Of a stretch of 64,000 nucleotides of DNA, positions 43,726-51,808 are shown piece by piece. Within the stretch, counting starts at the first letter, position 1; every line of letters starts with the position of its first letter. The translations under genes were made by a program, and so were the position numbers. The stretch spans positions 62,001 through 126,000 of the forward strand of contig JAEWJM010000019.1 in the NCBI GenBank assembly GCA_023386585.1, given 5' to 3'. The DNA comes from Bacteroidota bacterium (lineage in GTDB: Bacteria > Bacteroidota > Bacteroidia > Flavobacteriales > Flavobacteriaceae). The notes below the pieces were generated by a model, which saw nothing but the letters and a program-made list of their open reading frames with translations, had not been told where the DNA came from and searched no databases.

Positions 43726-44475
43726 ATGAAGAAAATTAGGATAGGCCAGATTGTGCCGTCATCAAATGTTACGATGGAAACCGAGATTCCGGCGATATTC
43801 AGAGCTCGTGAAACCATTTTGCCCGAACGATTCACCTTTCACTCGAGCCGGATGCGGATGAAAAAAGTCACCAAGGAAGAACTTGAGGCGATGGATGCTA
43901 TGAGTTTGAAATGCGCGCAGGAACTTTCGGATGCGCACGTTGACGTGATGGGATATGCGTGCCTGGTCGCCATAATGAGCATGGGACGCGGTTATCATTG
44001 CGTTTCAGAGGCAAACCTCCATCGCGAAACCGAAAGCAACGGCTTCCCTACTCCGATTGTCACCAGCGCGGGAGCTTTGGTGGCCGGACTTCGGGCTCTG
44101 GGCGCGAAGAAAATTTCGATCATCACGCCGTATATGCGCCCGCTTACCGATTTGGTCGTTGATTATCTCGAACATCAGGGATTTGAGGTCGTCGATTCGA
44201 TTGCGCTTGAAATTCCCGATAATTTAGAAGTCGCAGCGCAGGATCCGATGAATTTGTTGGAAATTTATAAGCGGCTTGATTTGACCGGCGTGGATGTAAT
44301 TGTGGCTTCGTGCTGTGTGCAAATGCCTTCGCTTGAGGCAATTGACCTTATCGAAAAAGAGTCCGGAATTCCAGTAACATCGGCTGCGGTTTGCACAACT
44401 TATGAGATGATGAAGAAGCTTAATCTGCAAGCAAAAGCGCCCATTGGTGGCAGCCTTCTCTCGGGCACATATTGA
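43726..44475 (+). CDS. maleate cis-trans isomerase-like protein (Asp/Glu racemase superfamily)
   Basis: A 249-aa enzyme with the two Cys expected for the superfamily: Cys79 in VMGYACLVAIM and another in IVASCCVQMPS. The start MKKIRIGQIVPSSNVTMETE is typical of maleate isomerase and arylmalonate decarboxylase relatives. Converting maleate to fumarate would complete the gentisate route. The ATG at 43726 is chosen because the upstream extension to 43621 is the translated structured element, not protein. Confidence 0.87.
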   Translation: MKKIRIGQIVPSSNVTMETEIPAIFRARETILPERFTFHSSRMRMKKVTKEELEAMDAMSLKCAQELSDAHVDVMGYACLVAIMSMGRGYHCVSEANLHRETESNGFPTPIVTSAGALVAGLRALGAKKISIITPYMRPLTDLVVDYLEHQGFEVVDSIALEIPDNLEVAAQDPMNLLEIYKRLDLTGVDVIVASCCVQMPSLEAIDLIEKESGIPVTSAAVCTTYEMMKKLNLQAKAPIGGSLLSGTY

Positions 44476-44567
44476 GACTTGCGAAATTATATAACTATTT
44501 ACGCAAACGATGTAAATTCCGGAGCGGCTGTTTGGATGATATTTGTAAAAACCAAACCCACCAGAAC

Positions 44568-44732
44568 ATGAGAAAGCTGCACACTTCACAGGAAAACTAC
44601 AACAACGCCGACGCCGACCTGAAGAACATCATCCGAATCAACAGCATTAATGATATGGATGAAGAGTTTGATTTCGATTTTGATTACGATCCAAACGAAA
44701 TGTATTACGCCTTGGCGAACGAAAAGAAATAA
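44568..44732 (+). CDS. small acidic protein
   Basis: A 54-aa hydrophilic protein with a strongly acidic stretch (DEEFDFDFDYDPNE). No signal peptide or known domain. The ATG at 44568 (MRKLHTSQEN) is chosen because the longer frame from 44472 overlaps the isomerase gene end and includes promoter-like sequence. A strong terminator begins at its stop codon, which supports it as a separate gene. Confidence 0.6.
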   Translation: MRKLHTSQENYNNADADLKNIIRINSINDMDEEFDFDFDYDPNEMYYALANEKK

Positions 44733-44753
44733 GCTGGTTTTCCAGCTTTTTTT
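44731..44753 (+). terminator. intrinsic terminator
   Basis: Stem AGCTGG/CCAGCT with a TTTT loop, followed by six more T, immediately after the small acidic gene. Confidence 0.85.
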
Positions 44754-44857
44754 ATCTGCTGCCGCTGCAGATCGTCTTCTGCGGCTTTTCAGCTTTCCAA
44801 ATAATTCTTAATTTTATTCCGCTTGCAAGGATTGTTTAAACAGCAACGTTTATCGCT

Positions 44858-45724
44858 ATGGGATTGAACCTGACTGAAATTGAACGCGTTAAAAGCATTA
44901 CAAAGGAAGATTTCTACAAGAATTATGTCCTGAAACAAAAACCCGTGGTGATTGAAGAACTCACCCGTGACTGGCCGGCTTATGAAAAATGGAGCCTGAA
45001 CTTCATCAGTGAAATCGCCGGCGACAAAACGGTACCGCTTTATGACGACAGGCCGGTTTCACATAAGGACGGTTTCAACCAGGCACATGCCGAGATGAAA
45101 ATGTCGGACTACATCAACCTGCTGCAGTCGCAACCCACCAATTACCGGATTTTTCTTTACAATTTGATGAAGGAAGTCCCGCAATTGAAATCGGACTTCA
45201 AATGGCCTGATCTCGGACTAAATCTGATAAAGCAGTTGCCGATGCTGTTCTTTGGCGGACAAGGCTCGAAGGTCTTCATGCATTTTGATATCGACTATTC
45301 GAACATACTGCATTTTCATTTCCACGGCGATAAGGAGTGCATCATTTTCCCGCCCGACCAGACTCCGTTTATGTATAAAGTTCCCCATGCGCTGATCGCA
45401 CGCGAGGACATTGATTTCGATAATCCCGATTTTGAGAAATGGCCCGCGTTGCAGAGGGTCAAAGGTTACATTACCAACCTCAAACATGGCGAAATGCTTT
45501 ATATGCCCGAAGGTTATTGGCATTACATGAAATACCTTACTCCCGGATTTTCAATGAGCCTTCGTGCTTTCCCGAGAAAAATCTCGCACCTTTCAAAAGC
45601 CGCGTACAACATCTTTATCATGCGGCATTTCGATAACTTCATGCGGCGGCGCAAAGGCCAGTCCTGGATCGACTACAAAAACCGGCAGGCCGTGATCAAT
45701 ACGCACCGCAAGCTCGGTTTGTGA
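44858..45724 (+). CDS. cupin-like JmjC-domain oxygenase
   Basis: A 288-aa protein of the cupin_8/JmjC group of Fe(II)/2-oxoglutarate oxygenases. Starting segment KQKPVVIEELTRDWPA is the usual opening. The iron-binding HxD is in MHFDIDYSN and the distal His in PEGYWHYMKYL. Such enzymes hydroxylate proteins, for instance ribosomal ones, or small molecules; the target is unknown. It is preceded by a terminator and stands alone. Confidence 0.85.
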   Translation: MGLNLTEIERVKSITKEDFYKNYVLKQKPVVIEELTRDWPAYEKWSLNFISEIAGDKTVPLYDDRPVSHKDGFNQAHAEMKMSDYINLLQSQPTNYRIFLYNLMKEVPQLKSDFKWPDLGLNLIKQLPMLFFGGQGSKVFMHFDIDYSNILHFHFHGDKECIIFPPDQTPFMYKVPHALIAREDIDFDNPDFEKWPALQRVKGYITNLKHGEMLYMPEGYWHYMKYLTPGFSMSLRAFPRKISHLSKAAYNIFIMRHFDNFMRRRKGQSWIDYKNRQAVINTHRKLGL

Positions 45725-45757
45725 AAGTTTTTATAATTGCGATGGTGTTGCTGGCAT

Positions 45758-45776
45758 ATTGTGGTAAATTTAAGTA
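45758..45776 (+). promoter_or_regulatory. promoter-like block shared with 61489-61507
   Basis: ATTGTGGTAAATTTAAGTA. The -7-like core is TAAATTTA, 22 bases before the ATG at 45795. It differs in one base from the block upstream of the lipoprotein gene at 61527. Confidence 0.55.
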
Positions 45777-45794
45777 GAACCTAAAACCAACAGT

Positions 45795-45914
45795 ATGAAC
45801 TCTTTATTCAAAACCCTTATTGCCGGATATGGCGCAAAAAAACTCGGAGGCGGTTGCCTTGGAACCATCCTCGTCTTTGTAATCATTTACTGGTTGCTTG
45901 GACAATGCAGCTAA
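45795..45914 (+). CDS. small single-helix membrane protein
   Basis: A 39-aa peptide, MNSLFKTLIAGYGAKKLGG followed by a hydrophobic helix GTILVFVIIYWLLGQ. Too short for automatic gene finding but preceded by a clear promoter block and followed 25 bases later by the next small gene. A Gly-rich hinge precedes the helix. It may belong to the stress-induced small membrane proteins common in Flavobacteriia; function unknown. Confidence 0.6.
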   Translation: MNSLFKTLIAGYGAKKLGGGCLGTILVFVIIYWLLGQCS

Positions 45915-45939
45915 TCGGCGAAACTCAAAACTTACAGCT

Positions 45940-46185
45940 ATGAAAGGACAAACAGGAAACAACGGAAGGCTGCACGACAGCAGGAACAACTTGCCGCGAT
46001 CGAATGAGCAAAATACGATGCATACGCGCGACAATACTGAAAAACACCGGTATGAAGAATACGATCAGGAACTGACAAACGACGGTTTGTACCACGCCGG
46101 GAAACCCGATGATCCGGAAGAAATGGATTTCCGCAACAAGCTGGACAATCTGGAAGACGAAACCAATAAAGACGAAGACATTTAA
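45940..46185 (+). CDS. small hydrophilic, probably disordered protein
   Basis: An 81-aa protein rich in Asn, Asp, Glu, Lys and Arg (GNNGRLHDSRNNLPRSNEQN, DDPEEMDFRNKLDNLEDE) with almost no hydrophobic core. No known domain. The ATG at 45940 is chosen over a TTG at 45898 that overlaps the previous gene. It shares a probable operon with the 39-aa membrane peptide and ends at a terminator. Its composition suggests a stress-related or chaperone-like role, but that is a guess. Confidence 0.6.
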   Translation: MKGQTGNNGRLHDSRNNLPRSNEQNTMHTRDNTEKHRYEEYDQELTNDGLYHAGKPDDPEEMDFRNKLDNLEDETNKDEDI

Positions 46186-46190
46186 GTGAA

Positions 46191-46216
46191 ACGGAGGCAA
46201 TCAGCCTCCGTTTTTT
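46191..46216. terminator. terminator between the small-protein operon and the GH130 gene
   Basis: Stem ACGGAGGC/GCCTCCGT with a 5-base loop and a run of T on the plus strand. The stop codon of the GH130 gene lies in the loop. Confidence 0.85.
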
Positions 46217-47664
46217 AATCTGTTCAACAGCAAGTCGATATTTACCGTGGCAAACGCAGCGCTGTGGTCTGATAAACCATACGGAATTATCAGCTCACCG
46301 TTGTGGATAATCGAGCCGCAAGAATATACCACATTGGGCACATAGCCTTCCCGCTCATCCTGGTTCGGAACGATCAATGGTTCGCTTAGCCTTCCGATTT
46401 CCTTTTCCGGATTCTCGAGATCGAGCAGCGCAGCGCTGATGGAATAGCGCCGCATAGAACCAACGGCGTGTGTGATGATCAGCCAGCCGTCAGGTGTTTC
46501 AATAGGTGAACCGCAATTGCCAACCTGTACATACTCCCATGGATATTCAGGCGATTGTATCTTCACAGGATTTTCCCAGACGTTTATATTATCGGAATAC
46601 ATGATGTAATTGTTCCAGCCGTCAATCCGCGAAAGCATGGCAAACTTTCCATTTATCTTTCTTGGAAAAAGCGCCAGGTTTTTGTTCTTTGCACCTGAGC
46701 CGTTCAGCGGACTCGTTTTGAAGTCGTAAAAATCGGTCGTTTTCAGCAGTTTCGGCATGACGTGCGAACCGTCGTAGGCGGTATAAGTCGCATAATATAC
46801 AATGCTTCCGTCGTCTTTGGTGAACCTGACAAACCGTGCATCTTCGATTCCCTTGCGTTCAAAATCCGATATTGGAAAAATCACGCGATCGCTGATATCG
46901 GTATCGCGGGAGAAACATATTTTTCGATAGCTGTCCGAAAGTGCAAGGATCTTGTTGAAGTGTTCAATTTTTTGTTCGTCGTCGGTTTCGTCGATTTCCT
47001 TCAACAGGATGGTTTTCAGTTGCTCGTATTCGAAAGAATCCCCAAGCATTTCGTCAACACGTTGAAGAAAATCGGCATTTATTCCTTCATCCTCGCCTTT
47101 TTTGAGAAACAGTTCCTTCTGAAAAACACCGTTACGGATGTGCTCGGCTTCGTCGATGTAATTTCCGGCTGGAATTACAAAGATATCGTTATCGGAATCG
47201 ATAATTGCCCGACGGAAAACCACCGACGACACATGACCTTCACCCACCGCCCTGAAGCTCAGGATGATTCGCAGCTGGCCGTCTTCCAGATTTGTCTGAT
47301 CAGGATCTTGTACGACCGATGGATTAAAAAAAGCGGCAGACTCAATCGAATATTCGTGTGTAAAATAGGAACCGATCAGGAGCTTTCGGAAATCGCTGAG
47401 ATCGTCGAAAATCGCGCCCGCAATTTCAATTTCCCTGCGTACTTTTTCGCAATGGCGGTGGAGTTTCCTGGTGATGTTCCGGTGGCGTTTTGAAAAATCC
47501 TGAAGCAACGGCGATACAAGTGCGAAGACCTCTTCTTCCGAAAGTGAAAGTACCTTTTTAATCAGCGCAACGGCGCGTTCTTCTCCACTGAAAAAAAACC
47601 GGACAATTACCCTGCGCGAATCGGGTGTGACTCTTATCGGCTTGCGCGTTATGCTTAATCTCAT
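46201..47664 (-). CDS. glycoside hydrolase family 130 protein
   Basis: A 487-aa five-bladed beta-propeller enzyme. Marks of GH130 include YATYTAYDGSHVMPKLLKTT, the catalytic-region ALFPRKINGKFAMLSR, DGWNNYIMYSD, and GNCGSPIETPDGWLIITHAV. GH130 contains mannoside phosphorylases and beta-1,2-mannosidases; I cannot tell which. About 170 N-terminal residues precede the first clear blade and form an extra domain. No signal peptide, so it is probably cytosolic. Short hydrophilic protein genes flank it on both sides. Confidence 0.88.
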   Translation of the reverse strand: MRLSITRKPIRVTPDSRRVIVRFFFSGEERAVALIKKVLSLSEEEVFALVSPLLQDFSKRHRNITRKLHRHCEKVRREIEIAGAIFDDLSDFRKLLIGSYFTHEYSIESAAFFNPSVVQDPDQTNLEDGQLRIILSFRAVGEGHVSSVVFRRAIIDSDNDIFVIPAGNYIDEAEHIRNGVFQKELFLKKGEDEGINADFLQRVDEMLGDSFEYEQLKTILLKEIDETDDEQKIEHFNKILALSDSYRKICFSRDTDISDRVIFPISDFERKGIEDARFVRFTKDDGSIVYYATYTAYDGSHVMPKLLKTTDFYDFKTSPLNGSGAKNKNLALFPRKINGKFAMLSRIDGWNNYIMYSDNINVWENPVKIQSPEYPWEYVQVGNCGSPIETPDGWLIITHAVGSMRRYSISAALLDLENPEKEIGRLSEPLIVPNQDEREGYVPNVVYSCGSIIHNGELIIPYGLSDHSAAFATVNIDLLLNRLKNGG

Positions 47665-47773
47665 GGTTTATCGTTAGGTACATAAATTTAATCAAAAAAT
47701 CGAAGCGGTGCCTGGGTTGGAATTGTGAAAAAACCACGCATTAAGTTGTAACACCGGATACGAACGTTGGAGG

Positions 47774-47781
47774 TAAATTTA
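47774..47781 (+). promoter_or_regulatory. -7-like promoter box
   Basis: TAAATTTA in GTTGGAGGTAAATTTAAATT, 18 bases before the ATG at 47800. Same TAAATTTA core as at 45765. Confidence 0.4.
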
Positions 47782-47799
47782 AATTCAAATAAAACTACT

Positions 47800-48033
47800 A
47801 TGGAAAGTAACAGCCAACATCCCGAAAAACAGAAAGACCGGTCGGATGCCGAAATGAACATCGACAGCCCCAAAAACATGCTTCCAGCCGAGGGGAAAAA
47901 CGAAGAATTGAAATCGCTGACACCCGACGAAGATTCAGATACCAATCCGGATCAGGTTGACGATAAAGCGTCGTTTGGAGACACAAATCGCGAAGAACAA
48001 ACCGGTAAATTTGACGGCGAAGTCGGAATTTAA
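47800..48033 (+). CDS. small hydrophilic, probably disordered protein
   Basis: A 77-aa acidic, polar protein (SNSQHPEKQKDRSDAEMNID, TPDEDSDTNPDQVDD) lacking hydrophobic segments. It resembles the 81-aa protein at 45940 in composition, not in sequence. The ATG at 47800 is chosen over a TTG at 47767 that lies across the promoter box. It overlaps the stop of the convergent E1 gene by 4 bases. Confidence 0.6.
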   Translation: MESNSQHPEKQKDRSDAEMNIDSPKNMLPAEGKNEELKSLTPDEDSDTNPDQVDDKASFGDTNREEQTGKFDGEVGI

Positions 48034-50006
48034 TAAGCCATCAATTCTTTGAGCGCAGTTTCAAAACGTCCTTTTCCAAGGTATTGATCTTCCAACGCCT
48101 TAGTAAACGGAATCGGCGTGTCGAGACTTGCCACTCTTTTTACCGGCCCGTCGAGAAATTCGAAGCAGTCTTCCATGATCATCGCCGAAATGTCGCTGGC
48201 GATTCCGCCGAACATGCTGTCTTCCTGCACGATGATGACTTTGTTCGTCTTTTTGACCGAGGCATAAACCGTTTCTTTATCAAGTGGCATCAGCGTTCGC
48301 AAATCGATCAGGTCTGCCGAAATCTGCGGATTGAGCGACAACGTTTCAAGCGCCCAATGTACCGAGGCGCCAAACGCAATGATGGTTATGTCCTTTCCTT
48401 CCTTCAAAAGGGCTGCCTTGCCAAGCTCCAGCGTATAATATTCCTTTGGAACATCCTGGTATATGCTTCGGTACAGCAGTTTGTGCTCGAAATACATTAC
48501 TGGGTTCGGATCGTTGATTGCCGCGTTCAGAAGTCCCTTGGCATCGTAAGGAAATGCCGGATAAACCACTTTTAAACCGGGGGTTTTGGTAAACCAGGCT
48601 TCATTGGTTTGCGAATGGAACGGACCGGCCTGTGTTCCTCCGCCGCAAGGCATACGGACGACAACCTCGGCTTTTTCGTTCCAGCGGTAGTGTACTTTCG
48701 CCAGATAATTCACAATCGGATTAAAACCCGTCGAAACGAAATCGGCAAACTGCATTTCTACGATCGCCTTGTACCCGTTTATCGACAATCCCATTCCTGC
48801 AGAAACGACTGCAGATTCGCAAATGGGCGTGTTAAGTACGCGCTCTTTTCCGAATTCGGCGACAAATCCTTCCGTGATCTTGAAGGCACCGCCATATTCG
48901 GCAATGTCCTGGCCCATGATCACCAGATTGTTGTGGCGTTGCATCGATTGGCGAAGTGCCTGTGAGATTGCATCAACAAAGCGGACATTCTGATTTTCTC
49001 CTGACGGTTTTATATCTTCAAAAGTGTACGGCGTATAAACATCGCCGATTTCAGTATGAATATTCGCAACGATCTCGGGCTCTGAATTCGCTACGACAAG
49101 GTTATCGTCGATTTCCGATTTTATCTCGTCACGCCATTGCTCATCACGGTCAACGCGAAGCACTCCTTGCTTGAGCAGGTATTTCTTGAAATTATCAACC
49201 GGATCTTTTTCGGCCCAAAGGTCAAGCAGCTCCTGCGGAACATACTTGGTACCGCTGGCTTCCTCGTGGCCACGCATCCTGAACGTCTTGAATTCGACCA
49301 ATACCGGCCGTGGATTGACGCGCATCGACGAGACGATTTCGGATAATTCGTTGTAAACCTCCAGAATATTGTTGCCATCAAGGATATGGGATTCCATTCC
49401 GTAGCCGATGCCTTTATCTGCAAGGTTTTCACAACGGTATTGCTCGCGGGTTGGCGTTGAGAGTCCGTACCCATTATTTTCAATTATAAACAGTACCGGA
49501 AGTTCCCATACTGCAGCAATGTTCAGCGCTTCGTGGAAATCACCTTCGCTGGTCGCTCCTTCGCCAGTAAATACTGCGGTTACTTTTCCGTTGCGTTTGA
49601 GCTTGTTGGCAAGTGCAATTCCGTCAGCAACGCCCAATTGCGGACCAAGGTGCGAAATCATTCCAATGATATGGTAATCCTGCGTTCCGAAATGGAACGA
49701 CCTGTCGCGGCCTTTCGTAAAGCCATTGGCCTTGCCTTGCCACTGCGAGAACAGTCGATAAAGCGGAATGTTCCGGCCGGTGAAGACACCGAGATTACGG
49801 TGCATTGGAAGGATATATTCGTCGTCATTAAGCACCGCGGTCACTCCAACCGATATCGCTTCCTGCCCTATTCCTGAAAACCATTTCGACACTTTTCCCT
49901 GACGGATGAGGATCAGCATCTTTTCTTCGATAAGGCGCGGCTTGATGATCCTTTTATATAAATTCAGAAGTTGGTCGTCAGTGAGGTTTTTTCGTTCAAA
50001 GTTCAT
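48030..50006 (-). CDS. 2-oxoacid dehydrogenase E1, fused alpha and beta subunits
   Basis: A 658-aa thiamin-diphosphate enzyme. Residues 1-330 are the alpha part, with GQEAISVGVTAVL, HRNLGVFTG and the ThDP motif GEGATSEGDFHEALNIAA...ENN. Residues of about 345-658 are the beta part, with MGQDIAEYGGAFKITEGF, NTPICESAVVSAGMGLSI and VIVQEDSMFGGIASDI. The sequence looks closest to branched-chain 2-oxoacid dehydrogenase E1; in other bacteria the parts are two genes. E2 and E3 are not in this window. A TACTTTTG promoter box lies upstream. Confidence 0.9.
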   Translation of the reverse strand: MNFERKNLTDDQLLNLYKRIIKPRLIEEKMLILIRQGKVSKWFSGIGQEAISVGVTAVLNDDEYILPMHRNLGVFTGRNIPLYRLFSQWQGKANGFTKGRDRSFHFGTQDYHIIGMISHLGPQLGVADGIALANKLKRNGKVTAVFTGEGATSEGDFHEALNIAAVWELPVLFIIENNGYGLSTPTREQYRCENLADKGIGYGMESHILDGNNILEVYNELSEIVSSMRVNPRPVLVEFKTFRMRGHEEASGTKYVPQELLDLWAEKDPVDNFKKYLLKQGVLRVDRDEQWRDEIKSEIDDNLVVANSEPEIVANIHTEIGDVYTPYTFEDIKPSGENQNVRFVDAISQALRQSMQRHNNLVIMGQDIAEYGGAFKITEGFVAEFGKERVLNTPICESAVVSAGMGLSINGYKAIVEMQFADFVSTGFNPIVNYLAKVHYRWNEKAEVVVRMPCGGGTQAGPFHSQTNEAWFTKTPGLKVVYPAFPYDAKGLLNAAINDPNPVMYFEHKLLYRSIYQDVPKEYYTLELGKAALLKEGKDITIIAFGASVHWALETLSLNPQISADLIDLRTLMPLDKETVYASVKKTNKVIIVQEDSMFGGIASDISAMIMEDCFEFLDGPVKRVASLDTPIPFTKALEDQYLGKGRFETALKELMAY

Positions 50007-50037
50007 TTGAAGGGCTTGGTTTTTTTGAAAATCACAC

Positions 50038-50045
50038 CAAAAGTA
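50038..50045 (-). promoter_or_regulatory. -7 promoter box of the E1 gene
   Basis: TACTTTTG on the minus strand (TAnnTTTG), 31 bases before the ATG. Confidence 0.55.
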
Positions 50046-50303
50046 AAAAAAAATTGATGCCTCGCCTATTTATACCGTGTTTTTGGAACTCCACCCGCTA
50101 ATTGTCTCCTGCAACAACACCGCAGTTCCTGAAGGAGTATGTAATAAATCAATGTGAATCCGTAAGTTCGGGCGGAGTGTTATCGCCTATTTTCGAAGCT
50201 TATTTTTAAAGTCGGACGTCGATATTTTCATTTGCTGCGATTGGAAGATACGTCCGAAAAAATAGCTAAGGACGAACCGGTCAAGTGTTAATAAGTTTTA
50301 AAA

Positions 50304-50332
50304 TTTGAAATTCGATTTATTGTTTACTTTTG
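50304..50332 (+). promoter_or_regulatory. promoter of the 2OG oxygenase gene
   Basis: TTTG at 50304-50307, 17-base spacer, TACTTTTG at 50325-50332. The ATG is 49 bases downstream. Confidence 0.65.
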
Positions 50333-50381
50333 TTTTTGTAAGGCTTCAGCAGCTTTGAGTTATTAACAAAAACTAAATAGT

Positions 50382-51332
50382 ATGCAAAACATCCCAAGTG
50401 TGGACCTGCGTGATTTCCTTTCGGGTGACCCGGAACGCAAACAAAAATTTGTAAATGAAATCGGAAAAGCATTTGAAGATATCGGATTTGTCGCATTGAA
50501 AGGCCATTTTCTTGACGACCAGCTTGTGGACGAGCTTTATGGCGAGGTGCGCAATTTCTTCGCGCTTCCATTGGAAACCAAACGCAAATATGAAATTCCG
50601 GAAATCGGCGGTCAACGTGGTTATGTTTCTTTTGGAAAAGAGCATGCTAAAGGAAAAAAAGAAGGCGACCTTAAAGAGTTCTGGCATTTTGGACAATATG
50701 TCGACAAAAATTCTCGCTGGGCCAATGAATATCCGGATAATGTTGAAGTAGCGGAAGTGCCCAAATTCAATGAAGTGGGCGAAAAAGCATATAAAATGTT
50801 GGAGAAAACCGGCATTTACGTGTTGCGCGCATTGGCTTTGCACCTCGGTTTGAATGAATTCTATTTTGATAAATACGCCGAAGAAGGAAATTCAATCCTT
50901 CGCCCGATTCACTATCCACCAATCACTTCGGAGCCAGAAAATGCGATTCGTGCAGCTGCTCATGGCGACATCAACCTGATTACGCTGCTCATGGGAGCGC
51001 AGGGCCGTGGACTTCAAGTTCAAAACCACAACGGCGAATGGATTGATGCCATCGCAGAACCGGATGAGCTTGTGATTAATGTTGGCGATATGCTGTCACG
51101 CCACACAAACAACAAACTGAAATCAACAATTCATCAGGTCGTAAACCCGCCACGTGAACTCTGGGGAACTTCGCGCTATTCGATCCCGTTTTTCATGCAT
51201 CCGGTGAGCGATATGAAGCTCAACTGTCTTGAAAATTGCATCGATGAGCAACATCCGAAGTTGTACGAAGACATAACCGCCGGCGAATTCCTTCATGAGC
51301 GCCTGGTTGATCTCGGACTTATCAAGAAATAA
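50382..51332 (+). CDS. isopenicillin N synthase family 2OG-Fe(II) oxygenase
   Basis: A 316-aa non-haem iron oxygenase. The iron ligands are His194 and Asp196 (AAHGDINLITLL) and His251 (STIHQVVNP); the 2-oxoglutarate-binding Arg265-x-Ser267 is in TSRYSIPFF. The N-terminal DIOX_N-type region starts IPSVDLRDFLSGDPERK. The natural substrate in Bacteroidota is unknown; the strong promoter and long leader suggest high or regulated expression. A terminator separates it from the next gene. Confidence 0.9.
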   Translation: MQNIPSVDLRDFLSGDPERKQKFVNEIGKAFEDIGFVALKGHFLDDQLVDELYGEVRNFFALPLETKRKYEIPEIGGQRGYVSFGKEHAKGKKEGDLKEFWHFGQYVDKNSRWANEYPDNVEVAEVPKFNEVGEKAYKMLEKTGIYVLRALALHLGLNEFYFDKYAEEGNSILRPIHYPPITSEPENAIRAAAHGDINLITLLMGAQGRGLQVQNHNGEWIDAIAEPDELVINVGDMLSRHTNNKLKSTIHQVVNPPRELWGTSRYSIPFFMHPVSDMKLNCLENCIDEQHPKLYEDITAGEFLHERLVDLGLIKK

Positions 51333-51349
51333 TAATCAACAATTTCAGC

Positions 51350-51383
51350 AAAAGACATTGAGTTTGCGCTTGATGTCTTTTTA
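51350..51383 (+). terminator. probable intrinsic terminator
   Basis: AAAAGACAT (51350-51358) pairs with ATGTCTTTT (51373-51381) around a 14-base loop and is followed by T. It sits between the oxygenase and SUI1 genes. Confidence 0.6.
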
Positions 51384-51390
51384 GTTTAAA

Positions 51391-51741
51391 ATGGCGAAGA
51401 AATTAAACGATCTCAGTAGCCTCGGCGGGTTTGTCTTTTCGACCAACAAGGATTTCGTTCCTGAAAACTCCGACGAAAATATCGATACGCCAGCGCCCGG
51501 AAAGCAGCGGCTGGAAGCGCATCTGGACAAAAAGAACCGCGGTGGAAAAATTGCGACCGTTATCAAGGGATTTGAAGGAAATGAAGAAGACCTGAAAGCG
51601 CTTGGCAAAATGCTAAAGACCAAATGTGGGGTTGGCGGCGCAGTAAAAGATAATGAAATCATCATCCAGGGAAATTTCCGCGACAAGGTGATGCAAATCC
51701 TGCAGCAAGAAGGCTATGTTGTTAAACGCGTCGGTGGCTAA
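51391..51741 (+). CDS. SUI1/eIF1-like translation factor (YciH type)
   Basis: A 116-aa protein. The C-terminal half is the SUI1 fold: KIATVIKGFEGNEEDLKALG, LKTKCGVGGAVKDNEIIIQG and VMQILQQEGYVVKRVGG. The N-terminal half is a charged linker. YciH-type proteins are thought to affect fidelity of translation initiation. It is followed after 67 bases by the nucleoside phosphorylase gene; cotranscription is uncertain. Confidence 0.9.
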   Translation: MAKKLNDLSSLGGFVFSTNKDFVPENSDENIDTPAPGKQRLEAHLDKKNRGGKIATVIKGFEGNEEDLKALGKMLKTKCGVGGAVKDNEIIIQGNFRDKVMQILQQEGYVVKRVGG

Positions 51742-51808
51742 CTTTGGACAGGCGCTCTCTGCTAAATCAAAACAAGATTTGAAATCTTAATTCTAAAAAA
51801 TCATCAGC

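Larger units (their letters stand above)
50007..50381. other. 375-base divergent intergenic region
   Basis: No credible gene. It contains a promoter for each flanking gene (50038-50045 minus, 50304-50332 plus). Between them lie an inverted repeat TCGGACGT/ACGTCCGA (50212-50219 and 50250-50257, 30-base loop) and a weaker CTCCT/AGGAG pair (50106-50137). Confidence 0.65.

Noticed and set aside
45721..45777. 18-codon frame starting GTG that encodes a hydrophobic peptide with a lipobox-like LLAYC
   Set aside because: It overlaps the preceding stop codon and contains the promoter block of the 39-aa gene. It is too short to support, although a leader peptide cannot be excluded.
46762..47493. 243-codon open frame on the plus strand inside the GH130 gene
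   Set aside because: It lies fully antisense to a gene with clear family motifs; the predicted protein has no recognisable pattern. Long antisense frames are common in this genome because of its codon use.
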